DNA of 64,000 nt, from contig JAVTVY010018901.1 in NCBI GenBank assembly GCA_036873755.1, positions 16,468-80,467 on the forward strand, written 5' to 3'. The notes beneath the pieces were generated by a model, which worked only from the letters and a program-made list of their open reading frames with translations, was not told the DNA's origin and searched no databases. Numbering within the stretch: position 1 is the stretch's first letter; each line of letters begins with the position of its first letter. Of this stretch, positions 25,901 through 40,900 are shown piece by piece. A program made the translations under genes and the position numbers. The DNA is from Hanleya hanleyi. Lineage: Eukaryota > Mollusca > Polyplacophora > Lepidopleurida > Hanleyidae.

Positions 25901-28900
25901 CCAATGAAAATAAAGTATGTTTCATAGCTCATGCCAAAGTGTCTTTGAGATTGGTCTTCGAATCCAGTACCCAATGATGACACGTGCAAAAAAATAAATA
26001 AAAAAAATACTACAAAACAAAGGCGAAGGATCCTCCGTACATGTACATTCACTTTCAGACTAACTTCGCTCATTTCTCTTGTATTATAACAACCGACATA
26101 AGTACAGTTTCTAGAAATCTTGAAACTTCTGAAACTTAGATTATATCTTGGTGTTTTTCGGTGGCCTTTTTCGATCTTTTTCGCTCAGATTCGAAAGTCT
26201 GTAAACAAAATTACAAATCAATCGTTTGTTCTTAGTAACAATGGACAAAAAGATCCTCTAGTCATTAGCTTACAATTATCGGACAATGGTGGGCGCCAAG
26301 ATCCTTCAGGATCTCTCGTTTTATACAGTTGGCATAAATCAGTTTGCATAAATCAGGTGGGGAAATGTTTGGCTCTGAGCAACAGGTTCTGTACATGTAG
26401 TGAAATAGCCAATTTATATATATTCAGATGATAAAATGTATCTAGTAAAGACGGTTCTTCTGATGACTATATTGCATAGTTCCTTTATCCCATAGTGTAC
26501 CAATTATTGATCAAATATCGAGTAGTTGAATACACATATTGGGAAATTTATTATTGCTATGGAAAAACCCCCCGTAATAAATCAAGGTGGAGAGTGGGGG
26601 GTGCAGCGAGAGGGTTCTGCTGATTTTTAGTATGCTCAGTTCTGTTGATTTAATTCTCCAAGTACTTTTCCAATGGGAAGCATATATGGTGTCAATTTTA
26701 CTTCAGATATATGTGTACCAACCAGAATTGTGCACTTCTGTCAGTAAAAAATTATCTTGGTACATTACAACTACATTAAGCAGGTGCAGTTGAGAAAAAA
26801 AAAATAGTTTTACACAATCACATTATGTGAATTGATGATGACCTTTGATTTCATGGATCCCAGACCATATCTCTCGTTATTCTCCACCCAATATTAAACT
26901 GGAGCCGAGTAGCAGCTGCAGGTTTTATGTCCTCCACATGTTGTTTTTATGTCGCAACGTAGAATTCTCCGATTGTTCCATCTGAATGATAAACATTCAG
27001 GATTTTAGCCCAAGTATTTCACTCACTATTGTTTCTTTATGTATCAGAAACAATGGCAGGCCATTAAAACTGTACCAGATGTTGAGATATTGAGATTGTG
27101 TCGCTGATATGATTATAGCTGCTGATCATGCAAACTGTGTACATGTATACTGTAAACTGAACTAAAAACAAACAATAGTTGACAATTTTTAGTGGAGTGA
27201 ACAATACACACATGTATGAGTATCATATTCTTATATCCAGATTTGATTAGACAAACCAGGATTTTTGATTAGACAAGCCAGGATTTTTTATTTTTATTAG
27301 ACAAACCAGGAATGTCAATTACAAGCCAGGAATGTCTATTACAAGCCAGGACTGTCAAATCAAAATCCAGGAATGTCAATCACAAGCCTGGACTGTCAAT
27401 CAAAATCCAGGACTGTCAATCACAAGCCAGGACTGTTAATCACAAGCCAGGACTGTCAATCACATGGTGGTATTCACAGGTTTCACTGTATTCATAAAAA
27501 AAACCTTGCAAAAGTCAGCTAGGGTTTCAGGCACCATGATGTGAAATTTACTGAAATCAACATTAAGTTCAATATAATCACACAGTCACCAGTTGAATGA
27601 TTTGTAGATGTGCGTGTTGCTTTCTGTGGATCTTTGATGATAAAATCCTGATATAGTTTTCATCAAACCCTGCTGTACATCTACAGTAATTAATCACCAC
27701 CAGATTTTATTGGAGGAAATATCACCACCTCCTGTGATTGAACTATTAACGGAATTACTGTACTGTCACCCACTCTTCTAGCTTTATCCATATGAACTTT
27801 ATTGATTTGACTTATTTGTTGCTACATGCAGGGCTGCATCTAGAGCCAATTTAGTTCCGGAAAACGTTTGGGCACCCAAAACATCTGACGCCCAAACTCA
27901 AATAAAATTTCAAAAAACGAAAGTGGTGGTGGTGTTCAATTTGAAAGGATTTCTGAATGAAATACTCCTATGAAAATTTTCTGAGAGCTTCAATATCGAT
28001 CTGATTGCATAGCTGGATAATAAACCTCTATTTTGTGATTGATCACAGGCTATTTGTGCTGAAATTCACTAACGAAAATTGGACCTCAATAGTGAATTAC
28101 AAATGGGAACTGGGAGTTTGGGATCGGAACCTGCCAAACATTCCTACATTCAGCCCTGATATTATCATGGTACATGTATTATCAAATAATAAAAAAACAT
28201 CTTTGAAAGAAGATCAGATCAGATTGAAGTCTGCTTCAATCAATAATACAGTTTCCATCCAGCCATATGTGATCTCTTGAATTTCCTCTTCATTGATGGT
28301 ATCCCCGTGAGGCTCCCGGAGATTGACCTGGGGTGTCGTTTGTGTACACTCCAGGTCATGGTAAGATTAGGTCTCAGCTCCTCAAAGAGCTTGTTGTAAA
28401 AGGTGACTAACTGAGGCACCCATGGGGATCTCGGGTGTGAAAAGGAATAGGACCCTACCCATGTGGTTTCCGGGTGTGAAAAGGAATAGGATCCAACATT
28501 GTGATATGAGTGTTGAAAGCGACATTAACTCATATTCACTTACACATTGATGGTATTGTCATCATCATGTACATCAGTCTGTGCATCTGTGTCTAGTTTC
28601 TGGTTAACACCATACATGTAGATGTATCTCAAGAATGATTGCCTAGTAATACCAAACTTACATCACACATGCATATATGATAGTCAGTGAGATTGTCTCA
28701 TTTTTCTGTGTCACCCGGTCAAACTCAAATTTCCACGAATTGCTTGTTATCTCAAGAATGATAATTAGGCCTAGGTGCTGTGATCTTTCACTAACTTAAG
28801 GGGAATCCAAACAGAATCTAAATCTGTCATTTCTATACACAGGCAATCCTCCATTACCATTCAGTAATTGGTTGTCTATTGGTTGGTGAAGAACTGATTA

Positions 28901-31900
28901 GTACTGGTAGTTTTCAACTATTCAGTACCAACCAGGTACTGATTGCTCACCCATTGGATCCAATTAATTTTCTACTGATTGGCTACCAAGCAGTTACCAA
29001 TCAGTTAACGCTATCTTACCAACCAAAATTTCCACACTTGTAACATATTGGTAACACTTCAGTACCTTGATTGATTACGGCTCAGTTACTGAATGGCTAC
29101 CAATCAATTTCTGCCTACCTACATGTAGCACTGGTAGGAAAGGTCCCCTTTTGGTAATGTTCAGTTGTCAAGTTTGTCATCAATCAGAAACTGAACAGTA
29201 CCAACCGGTCACCAGTCAGTTACCACACATTTCAGTTATGGTATAACCTAGATTGGTTGCCAATCAGTCACTGACCAGTAGCTTTCAAGTCGGAACTGCA
29301 TGGTAATGCAAAGTTGGGATGGTGGTGGCTACCAATTGGTAACCAATCATTTACCGGTAAATCTTAAAGGAATAGACAACATTTGGCAAACGTAAACTGC
29401 GACTGAAAGAACAATCCAAACTGTGCCCAAAAATATTTTTTTCCTATTTTTGAGATTCTTTCTAACGAAGAAAAATACTCCCAAACATTGGGAAAATAAC
29501 CAGATGTGTTGAATGAAGGGAGCCGCCATCTTTATGGTTTAACCAATGAGCAGCCGAGTGATGTTCACGTGACAACTAGCTCATGACGTCAATGGGCCAG
29601 AGAGCAAACATGGCAGCAAGTGATTTTCAACTTTTTCCAAGTATCCGACGCCTTGCATTTCCTGGAGTTTTAACCTGACTGATGACAATGGCTGGCTGGG
29701 CGAAACCATGCTTTCATCTACGCTGCTCACTGCTGCTTGGGGGCAGTGTCGAGGGATACAAGAAGTGTCAGGCGTGTTCGAGCCCATTGAAGACGATCTA
29801 CCGTAGAAATCGGTCGAGGATGTACAATGTATATACCGTAGAAGCCGGCCGGGTCGCGGATTTCGTTTAGTCGGCTCTGTTGTGAGATGTCCTGTTAGGA
29901 AACGATCAGACGAGCACATGTGCAAGTGCTGACATTAGCTGACAAGGATTTATTCCATAAACTTTCTCAGGTAAATTTTCTCGCACGCTAGATATTTGGG
30001 TGGGTGTTTAACGGCCGTGTCATGCTGAACAGTTTCTTTCGGTAACAGTTCAACGGTGAGAAAAATCTCCGGACAATCTTTTCCCGGAGAAATGAGCCTC
30101 CAGCTAAGGCAGATTTAGTTTCGTTTTCTGGCTGAGTGCCGGTCTTTGTTGAGGCTCGATTCTTTGAATTGGTAACACAGAAATCAAAATTATTCCCAAT
30201 TTCGGTTACATTAAACAATCTCAGTGAGTTACTGCCGAATTATGTTGACGCATGTTGGCGTATAGTGATCAGCTGAAAAGTATTAGCCTATAACGAAAGC
30301 ATATTTTATCAGACAGCTCGATGCTGTGTTTTTTTTTGACACTTAGACAGTCTAGACGACAGATCAACCCCGATTTCTCAACAAGGATAAGATCATTGTT
30401 ATTGTACAAACATTAGCCAGTATTTACAGGGTACAGAATACAAGAATGTATAGCCACACCTGCTGGCCTATTGGGCTGCGATTATTCCAGTGCATGGCAA
30501 ACTGTGTTTCCTCCCAGTTCACTGCAGTGCTCTGCGGCCCAGTGACGTCACTAAACTTGCCGTAATGGCGGCGCCCTTACAAGCCACAGAATTTATCATT
30601 GACGGCTTCTTATTCGGTTGGAAAACATTGCAAAATTGAAATAAAAATCGTTTTGGACACTCCTGGAATTGTTCTTTCATTTGCAATATACGCTTATCAA
30701 AGGTTGTCTATTCCTTTAAAGGAAAACTCATTTGAAAGTGTTTTCCTCTCTACAGCTCCTCCTTGATGTCTTCTTTGTGAAGTGGCGTGTTTTACGTAGG
30801 AAATAGAGTGGTTTTTATTTCACGCTAATTTAAGCAACTATAGGGCACCGCCATAAGATACATCAGAGTTCAGGTAAACTTACGTCGGAGTTGAGGAACA
30901 ATGACGTCCGAGTTGAGTAGAATTAATGTTAGCATTGTGGCGAAGAACATGTGACGCTACAAATGATGTCGCCGCTGTTATGTTGCATGGAACAAGAACG
31001 TCACTGCCCATATAACCTCGCTTTTGTCTACAAATATGGTGACACCCAACATCCAATCTTTGCAAACTAAACACATCCCAAGTTACCACATCGAATGGAT
31101 TATTTCCACGAAACACATTATTTCATGAAGTATTTATATAGTGACAATTTCTGAAGACTATGGCAAGCCAAAGTGCTTTTTATTCTGAATTTCTGAAACT
31201 GAATTCCCGATATCGGAAATTAGAATTTCCGATATCGAGAATTATAATATCCGATATAGAAAATTCAGTGACAATTTCCGATATCGGAATTAGAATTTCC
31301 CATTGTCACTGAATTTCCAATATCAGAAATGAAAGCTCTGGAAGCTTTACGAAAACTGCAACCCAAAATTTCCGATATCAGAAATTCAGTGACAATTTCC
31401 AATATCGGGAATTGCAATTTCCGATATCGGGAATTGCAATTTTCGATATCAGGAAATTGAATTTCTGATATCGAAAATTCTAATTTCCGATATCGGGAAT
31501 TGCAATTCCCATATGAAAAATTGAATTTCCCATATCGGAAATTGAAGGACATGAATTTCTGATATCGGAAATTTTCATTCCGATATCGGAAATTTCAATT
31601 CCTATTTCCGATATCGGAAATTTCAATTCCGATATAGAGAATTCAATTTCTGATATCGGAAATTCTTGAATAAAAAGCACTTTGGCTTGCCATAGAAGAC
31701 AAATGACGATAAGTAGACTTAAATTCATGAGTTAGGTACGGTAATTTCCCTATTAATTCACCTTCTAAATTTAATTCGAAAACGGCCGATTTTTCCCCTG
31801 TCGTGATTTTGTCCATTCTAATAAAACGAAAACGGGTGCATTTTCAATATACCCGTGAAACAATAAATGCGAACACTCCCGTTTTCGCCACGGAGTTTGT

Positions 31901-34900
31901 GCCGATGAAAGTAAAGTGAATATGTTACTAGAATCTCGTATAGTATATCGCCGTATGCTATTATTTGTAAACACAGAGAAACAACAGGAAATGATACAAT
32001 ATAATCAGACTGAATTACTATTACTTACAGTCTATTAAGGAAAAAAAATGATTCAATTAACTCCGCAGTCCTGTAATTTTATCCTAACTTGATCGCGTTT
32101 CGCCGCAGTCGGGAAAAATATACACGGTAAAAAAATCCGAATTGGCTTGAATGAAAGTCGGTCAGGTGAAACAAAAGTTTCAAACTCTTCTCTGCAAACT
32201 TTTACCACATGACGTGTGTCTTTAACATTTAAATTTACTGAGCTGGTTTTACTTGACTACAATTGTTTTAGAAGCGACACTAAAGTCAAAACGCACACGT
32301 CGTGCTTCAGGCATACCATCGCATTGACGGACCATTTGGAGTCTTGACCTTGAACTTGCAAATTCCCGCCAAGTTTGTTTCATGGAATTTGTTTACGTTA
32401 ATTTTACTATGATGATTTCATTGGCTGAGAACATGCAGTCAGCGGGTCGTGGATTAACTTTTCTAGGGCGTGCACGTGATCTTATTGTGTCACGCCTGCA
32501 CATGATGTCAAGAGCGCGGATATAACATCAAACCACGTGGTCGCTATAAATAGACTAAGTTTCCCCATGTCTGTATCGTCGGCATTATTCTCTGTCATTA
32601 TTTCCTGTATATTTTAGGCCTGATTGGATTTCGCTGCCTGATAAACTAAACACTTCATTAATCAAAAATTCACTCTCCACTTTGGCGAGTTACTCTATTT
32701 TTTAATCGACACATTGGCGAGTGACTGAAAAATTCAGTCGCCAGTTGTCATTTTTTAGTCGCCATTGTCGACCGGGTTTTGTGAGCACTGAAATACTCTA
32801 ATATTTGTTACGTGTATAGTTTTATATTTCCAGAATATTCTTTCAATTCCATGTCAGTTAGGTTTCATAATATAGATCATAGCTAATACTGAACAAAAAG
32901 GAAGGAATACGTTCAATGTTTTGGCCTACTTTTACGATGTTATTACGGACGCGAATTTACGGACGTCAGCTTAAAAATCTGCATGATCTTGCTGAACGGG
33001 CTGCTGAACTTGTCACTCGATCAATATGCTTGACTTCCTCAAATAAAATTAGACGTCTTTATCAGGGTAGAGGAGATTTTCTGACATCATACACTGCCTT
33101 TTATGGAAACTATGATGAGATATCAAAGTTAATACACGGTAATAAATACGATCACTACGACCACGGCAAAGCGGTCCACCATTTTGGATCTTCCGTGAAC
33201 AGGTGAAAGTCGGCGCGACATTTAATTCGAACACTCGCGTTTTTCTGGAATTAGCTCAACAAATAATTCGAAATTAGCCAATTTTTGGAGTGGTGAGTTT
33301 CATCACTACATCGCGAATTAATAGGGAAATTACCGTAATGTCAGTTGTCATCATTGAACAACACTGAAGCTTCTAATCCACCTCAGGACAAACGAACAGA
33401 AGATGGTGAATTATTATCTATTATTACCTCGGCTCTGGTTCACTTTTAGTGCAACTCTTGCCTTGGAACTTTGGAACTGTTACCTGATACACTGGCTGTG
33501 TCGTTGCTGGTGGTATATCAGAGTAATTTGTTAGACAAATTCCCCCTTGTTGGCGTATAAGTATGTTTATTTTTTTGGTTCTGGCGGAAGTATATATATG
33601 TGAGAAGTTTACAGTTCAGACAGGTTTATTATTATATACTTTATGGCAAATGATGAGATCTGGAACTTTGCCAGGATATCAAACCTGGATGACCATAGCT
33701 GGTTCTGGTCGAACTTTATATGTTTACACTTACTGGAGCGAAAGAAGGTATTTTCAGTCTTAAAACAGCGATTTTACATAAATGCACTACTTCATTTTTT
33801 GGCAATTCAACTGTACTTGAAAGGGGGAAAAATTAGGAAAAAAAGTGAAACTGTGCTCATTTAAAGCAATTTTTTTTAGTGTCTGGTTTCCGTAAGACAA
33901 TCCAGTACTGAACCTTGTCCCATTAGCAGATGGTGATGGCGGCAAACGGATCACAGAAACACCGATTTTCACCGACACCTATTGGTGGTTAACTGACAAG
34001 TTTCCTCCTCTAGACATGCTAGAGGTGCCTACAATATCAGCACATGTTGTGCAGTACTACACATGTTAAGTCCCTGAAGGGCCTACTTCTTTTCCCCTTA
34101 AGAAGGAATAAAAGAACCTCTTCAAAAACTTAAGTTGAAATGATAATGTTGGAGTGTTACCAGTGCAAATCACTTGTATCAGAAGTGGATGAAAACTAGA
34201 AATATGTAAGGATCACTTAGACTATGTAGACTGCAATGGCACCATCAGCCTGCCTATAACGCTTCATGTGACATAGGATATAAAATCTGCGCAATACAGA
34301 ATCCATTTTTTTCCACTGTGCGCCGATCGGCTTGCAGTCGTTATTAGTCGGCAATTATCAGCAGCTGAATTACCTAAATTTTGACTGAGGAATCATGGGA
34401 ATTATCTGGCGCACGGAGTCTGGCCGTACGCTACGGTGACCCAGAAAACCGGTTGTGCTGACATCGGAGTCAACATTTTTTTCTCGTTAGATCCAAACTT
34501 CTGCCCAACGAAGGTCTACCTGTACTTTCGACTCCTGCTGTCTTTTTAACACATTAGTTCGATATCGTAAATGGGCAATACATCTTTTATTGAATTACAA
34601 TCGAGTATGGCCCTAGTTCATTTATTCTGGGGACCCAGGTTTACGGTACCTTATATACTCTGGGAGATAACGCGGGAAGTTCATTTATTTGCTTTACTTC
34701 TAACCTGGTGGCCCCCTAATGGGTGGGCAGGATATTATCATATATGTCTTTTTTCATTTATTGTGCATCTAACATCCCAAAATCCATAATCTTTCATGTC
34801 CGTCCGAACTACCGACATTTGGTGATACGAGTGGCTTTGTTTTCTCAATATTTCAACAACAAGTTTGAATCAGGTCGAATTCAAAGGAATGTTTTTACCC

Positions 34901-37900
34901 ACTCGTCATAAGCCTCAATTTTCCGCGGAAAGCGTGGGAGGTCATTATATGACGTAACCAATACTGGCGACCAATGAACATTCAATTTTCTTACAACCGA
35001 AGTTCAAAATACTACAGAAATATCGTGTGATACGCAAGCGTGCCTTATAAGGACTATCAGGAATTTTACTAAAGGCAAATGATTGGCTACCAGATTTAGA
35101 AGCTCCATTATAATAACGGCTTGACCCAGAAAGAAAACCAAAGAAGAAAGCTGTTGCGCTCGTGGCGATAAGTTCATTTAGTTCGGCTTCCCCAATTCTG
35201 TTCTCTTGTTTCATTAAATGAATGTATCAACTTGGGTTACATTCCGTTGAATAAATATTACTGAGGACGGGAGGTTTGCATAAGGAGTGTAAGAAGAACG
35301 AATGTTCATAGAATGGCGCATCTGACAATTTAGCGGAGTGCTTTATTTGCATATGAATAGACTTTCTGGATAAATCTGAAGGGATATATTAATTAATTAT
35401 TATTGTTACCAGTGTTCGTAACTAACAGTCAACAGATATTTTGTTTGCATGGAAGTACAAATAAATCAACCCAACATCGCCACGAGGAGTTAACACAGGC
35501 GAGCCGCGATTTTGATAATTTTCAGTGATATGCAGTGTCACGGTCTCTCATAAAACTCCCATGATTCATTGCGTCACCTTTGGCGGTTTGACTCGGGACG
35601 CTGTAGTTGCATTCGCGGCTGTGGATTTTGATAATTTTCAGTGATATGCAGTGTCACGGTCTCTCATAAAACTCCCATGATTCATTGCGTCACCTTTGGC
35701 GGTTTGACTCGGGACGCTGTAGTTGCATTCGCGGCTGTGGGAGTCGTTTCCTGACCTTCCAAAATTGTCTGCCCTGGCAGTTCGCCAGTTCCCGCTAGGA
35801 GGCAATGTTTTCAACTTGATGCGCTAAAACGGGTAACATGCCGTCGATGACACTGAATACATCATTGCATACTTCTAGTTTTCATCCACTTCTGCTTGTA
35901 TGTATAGAGAGTCAATGTTACCACAGCATACTTTGAAACATATGGTTGGCCATCCCTGCCATAATTCTATATTTTATACTGTGGTATAAATAGAGGATCT
36001 TCGATGAATGTCTCATCATATCCAATTTATTAAATCAGTCAGATATAACTATTTGGATAACAGTAAACCTTGCCAGTTGTCACTACCAGGTTGTGACTGC
36101 GTGAACTTGTACATCAGGGTACATGGAGATGGGGAGGAGTGGAGAGTACGAACAAGATTGAAAAACACAAACTGTACAAATACTGAAGTTAAAGACCTAA
36201 CTGTTTGGTGGCTGTAGTAGAACAGTATAAATAAAGTGATTGTTATCTGTTACTGTTATTATATAGTGTTAAAACATCTATTTTCCTTCATGGGACAGCC
36301 CCAGTTTACATAATTTACACTGCGTTTTGAGTTCAGCTGGTGCAGACGGCTTTTCAATCATGTTTGATAGGGCCACCAGAGTTCACTCACCTTATTGCTG
36401 GTAAGGGAAGTATTTGTCTACCAATCTATGACATCATTATGGAGTTAGATTCAGGTGAGAGCCAAGTAACCCACTCACTATACAGGTTAATCGATTTCAT
36501 AATGGAGACTACAGCCAGTCATCGATATCTACAAAGAAACATTCCTCTTTATGGTGCACTGATTAAAATGGAAATCTGTTCAATTCTAATGTTTCATTGC
36601 AGAATAAACATAATTCAGATTACAGATTCAAAAATATTGTATTTGTATTTTCATCAAGTTTTTGGCAGTCCACTGCCCAACGTGAGTAAATCAAAATCAC
36701 TCTACTGTGTGCAACATTACAGTGATGTCTCTTGCTCAAGATGTCGAACACATCATTCGTAATAGAAGTAGTCCGGTCAGTTGTAGCTTTTCATTGATCG
36801 AGACTCGTGAATGAAACTGTATTGACCAGTCATAATATTGCAATCGATATCTAAAGTGTAAATGAATAATAAAGGGTGGCACCTTTAAGACTAAGTTTAA
36901 TGGCCATGAACTTTCGCAGACAAAGCAGATATCCACTATCTGCGAAAGCTCTTGACCATTTTAGTTAGTCTTTTAAAGGTGCCACCCTTTATTATTCATT
37001 TATACTACACAGACTAACACAGCTACCCCCAATTTCTATTATCTAAATTGTGTCAAATCAAATTATTAAACATGAGCAGTGTGACTAACGTCACAGGACC
37101 TACGAAGTACAGTAGGCATTAGGACTCGAATGCGAACTGAACTCTTGGAAATCCCCACCCCAGTTGAAATCCTGCCTATATTAAGATGGGCACCGCCCAA
37201 GTCAGAATCGCCAGTGATTTTCATCAAAAATCACCAGAAATTTTCATCAAAAGTAGGTCAGCTCAGAACTTGTTGGTAACAGTCTCCTAATGCGCCTTCA
37301 TTCCAAAATAAATAACGATCGCCGATTTAATTTTACAATTTTTTAATTAAAGGAAACAGATTGAATAATATAGGTTCAGTAGATTTCAAGCTTTACGTGT
37401 GAAAATACATTTACATCTCTTTAATGGTTTTCAGTGCCCTTGTCCAGGATCAAAACAACTTTTTGAATCACATTATTTTCCCAACAATACAAATTTTTAT
37501 ATATAGTACTATGGTAGAAAGGTAGCATTTATGTAGTTTACGGTAATTCAACTCAAGACCAACACCTTCTATGCACAAGATAATAATGATTCTATGTCAT
37601 TCTCCTGAGCATAACCGGTACAAAGACGAATAAATAGCGTCTCTACATCACGTTGTTATCTAGATATATGAGACAACACATTTTGGGTATCGGCAATCTG
37701 ATGAATGTACTATTCCGGTTTTCTTGTTTCACATTATATTCTATGGCGGTTGATCGGTGATTTTCTTCATTGATAAACGTTAAACCACCTCAGCTTCGTT
37801 GTGTGAATCGGAATTGCATTGCTGTGACACACCAACACACTCCGTGGCAGTGATTCTGTATCCCCTAATCAAGGAATCAAAATGGATCAAGATTTGAAAT

Positions 37901-40900
37901 GACAAGAGAAATTTAGACATATTTTGTTTACACATGTAATTTTTTGTTCAAATTATATCCAAGTGTGATATATAGTCAATATTCAAGAGGTACAAAAAAA
38001 ACCCAAAGTATGTCCTCATATTTTCACATCCATGCCAAGAAATACTGCATTGAAAAGGGTCCATTTAGCCTACCCTGTTTTATCGCTGTAATCAGCAAAT
38101 GGCGGGGTCATATTTCTGCTGTCAAAATTGTATTTCCCTCCAAAGTCTTAACCCTTGAATCCAAGTCAAACACTCTGATGCAAAGTAATGATTGTCCTAA
38201 CTATCCGATTAGCACATTATGAACATGTCTTTGGTCATAGTGTACATATCATAACTCATATCAATGTTTTCTGCTATATTATTTCAATGATATGGTTTAA
38301 CAATTTAAGTTATGCAAACAGCGCTGATTGTTTGAGGGTATATGCAGTAGGCCTATGCTGTCGGGCAATTGTGGAATTGTCCCAGATGCACGTTAAGATT
38401 AACCTCAGTAATAGGGCCATGTGGCATACAGTGGAATGTGGATCAATGACAGGGTATTTTTAGTCGGACAGGACTCGGTGGTGGTAACTGATACTCATTA
38501 AACGCGATAAAACGCTGGAGCAAAACGGACCACAGTTTTCTTGGCATGATGATCAAAGTTACTTTATCTAGTTAAATTCTACCCAAAGAAAATAAATTAA
38601 GACCCTTTAAACAGCCGTCATGGCTTTGTTTCACCCTCAATAAACTGTTATCATTGTTGCTCACACAGACTAATCTGAAGGATGATACCACATCTTTTTT
38701 TCTTCTGCTGGGTTATTGCACCAGACTGACTTAATTGGTTGATGTAGGATACTTCACCATCAGTGGGTAATTTGACCTGAATTTGAAGCCTGATGTGGTC
38801 AATGATGAAATGTTTGGATGTGAAATAGGATACACGTTAAAGGCTACAGTTTACATATATCTATAACACTATACTGAAGTGTTAATTATAAATCTAATTT
38901 TAATCAGAATTATTTCAGATCAGAACTTGCTGGTAACAATGCCCTAATGCACGTTCATGCCAAAAATAAAGGTTCTAATGTCAATGGTTCTCCTTATTTT
39001 GCCGACGAAAGGATTCGTATGGACTGACTGACTCACTGACTCATTACCGGACAATTTGCGATCTGTAGCCTACTTCGTAGGAAAAATTTGCCAAAGTCTG
39101 ATTTTTATCATGTCGTATCATATCGACTCACCCCTGTGTGGGAAACCCTATTCTGAATTACGTTGCACAACAATTTGGTATGATGGCATATTCATGACAT
39201 CAATGAAGGCATTACATTGTAGCTTTGTGTCATTGTTTGATTTGCATTGGAACTGTCCCCTAGAACATGTAATCTCCAACATCATGGGTCAGCATTATAT
39301 TTGAGGGTTTCGGTTTGCGTTTTTGTTTTACTTTGTTCATTTCAAAAACTGTAACCTGTGATAAAAGTTGAATATAACTTATTACAACATTTTAGCTTAA
39401 AAAAAGTATGGATTGTGAGGGCCATTTTGAGAATATAAAGTACCATATTAAATTTATATGATGACCATATTGCCTGTATATGGAATCTAAATTTACAAAT
39501 GATTATATAAAAAATATATTATTATACTTATATAAATTAATCTCTTCCAGTTGGAGGACAGAATCTTGGGATTGACAGCAGGCCAACGTCCCCTGAGGCG
39601 GAGGTCTGTGGTAGAGGGCCGTCACGAATTGATGGACCAAGAGTTACCAGTCTACGAACCTGCTCTCAAGAAACATGGATTTGTCGTACAAGTTCCTCGC
39701 TGGTACCGTGATCAGTCAGCAAACCAGCACACAGGAGGTACATGAATATCTAGATGAGGTCTTCCCTAATTATGCTCCACCTCACCCTCCTAATCAGTGG
39801 AGGTGAACGCGATGTTGAATAAAATTTTCTCTCTCTCTAATTAGAGGGTAGCATATTATTGAAGAGCATACAGGAATGATTTTGTGTGTCGGTCTGTATT
39901 GCCAAACTTGTGCGGATGATACCTGGCTACTATTTGATCGACAACTTGCATGGAAGTGGCTTTGTAGTGCACTGTCATCAATGTCTTTGTTACCCCTCAG
40001 CCCATAGGGCTGTGGGGTCTTGTCGTTGCCATGTACGTACGTCCGTCCGTCCGTCCGTCAACATTTTCTTGTCCGCTGAATATCTGTAGATCTATGAAGT
40101 CGGGCCTGACCAAACTTTGGTGAGAGCTTCCTGAATGTTGTCTGATGAAATGATTAGATTTTCAGATGGCTATGATGATTTCATGATTTTTAATTATTAT
40201 TTTTTATTTTATTTATTGATGGATTAGCTTTTGCACTGTTATCTATGCCCATCGGGAACCCTTGGTTGCATGTTTCATTGTGACTTTTGAAGGTTCCCTG
40301 ATACAAGAAAGCCTGGTCCATTCAAGATTCAAGAAAATCATTGGATGGAACTCCTCCCCCCCCCCACCAATTTCCATATATTCTGGGAGCTTACATGATG
40401 CTACACTTGTTCAACCTATGCACCACCCTTGGGAGGATTTCCCCACCTCTGGGGCACTAAAATGTTGAAGTTTGGAACTTTTTCCTATCCACAGCTTGTC
40501 AGCCTCATGTGATATGTATGAGATGCAGTGTACATGTACGTTGTTTTTTCACACACACACATGCTGAATCACCTAAAATGTATTTCTTTATAGTAAAATA
40601 ACTAACAGGTTGATGACATTATTTATTTCAGAAGTACTAGAGGAAATAACCGGTGGGGGGTTAAATGAAGGACAACATTTTTCTTCAATTTTGTTGTTAA
40701 ATCATTCTATTCCACATCATATGATTTATCCTAAAACTTTTGCATGAGCCATATTTGTGTCCACACATTTAACTGGTACAACATAATGCTTCAATTTCTG
40801 TCACCAAACATCTTACTGTACATGTATGTACCTTGGAAATTATTTAAAATGAGTGATTAGGAGAGCCCATTTTTAGCCTGACTCTGGGCAATTTTGAACC

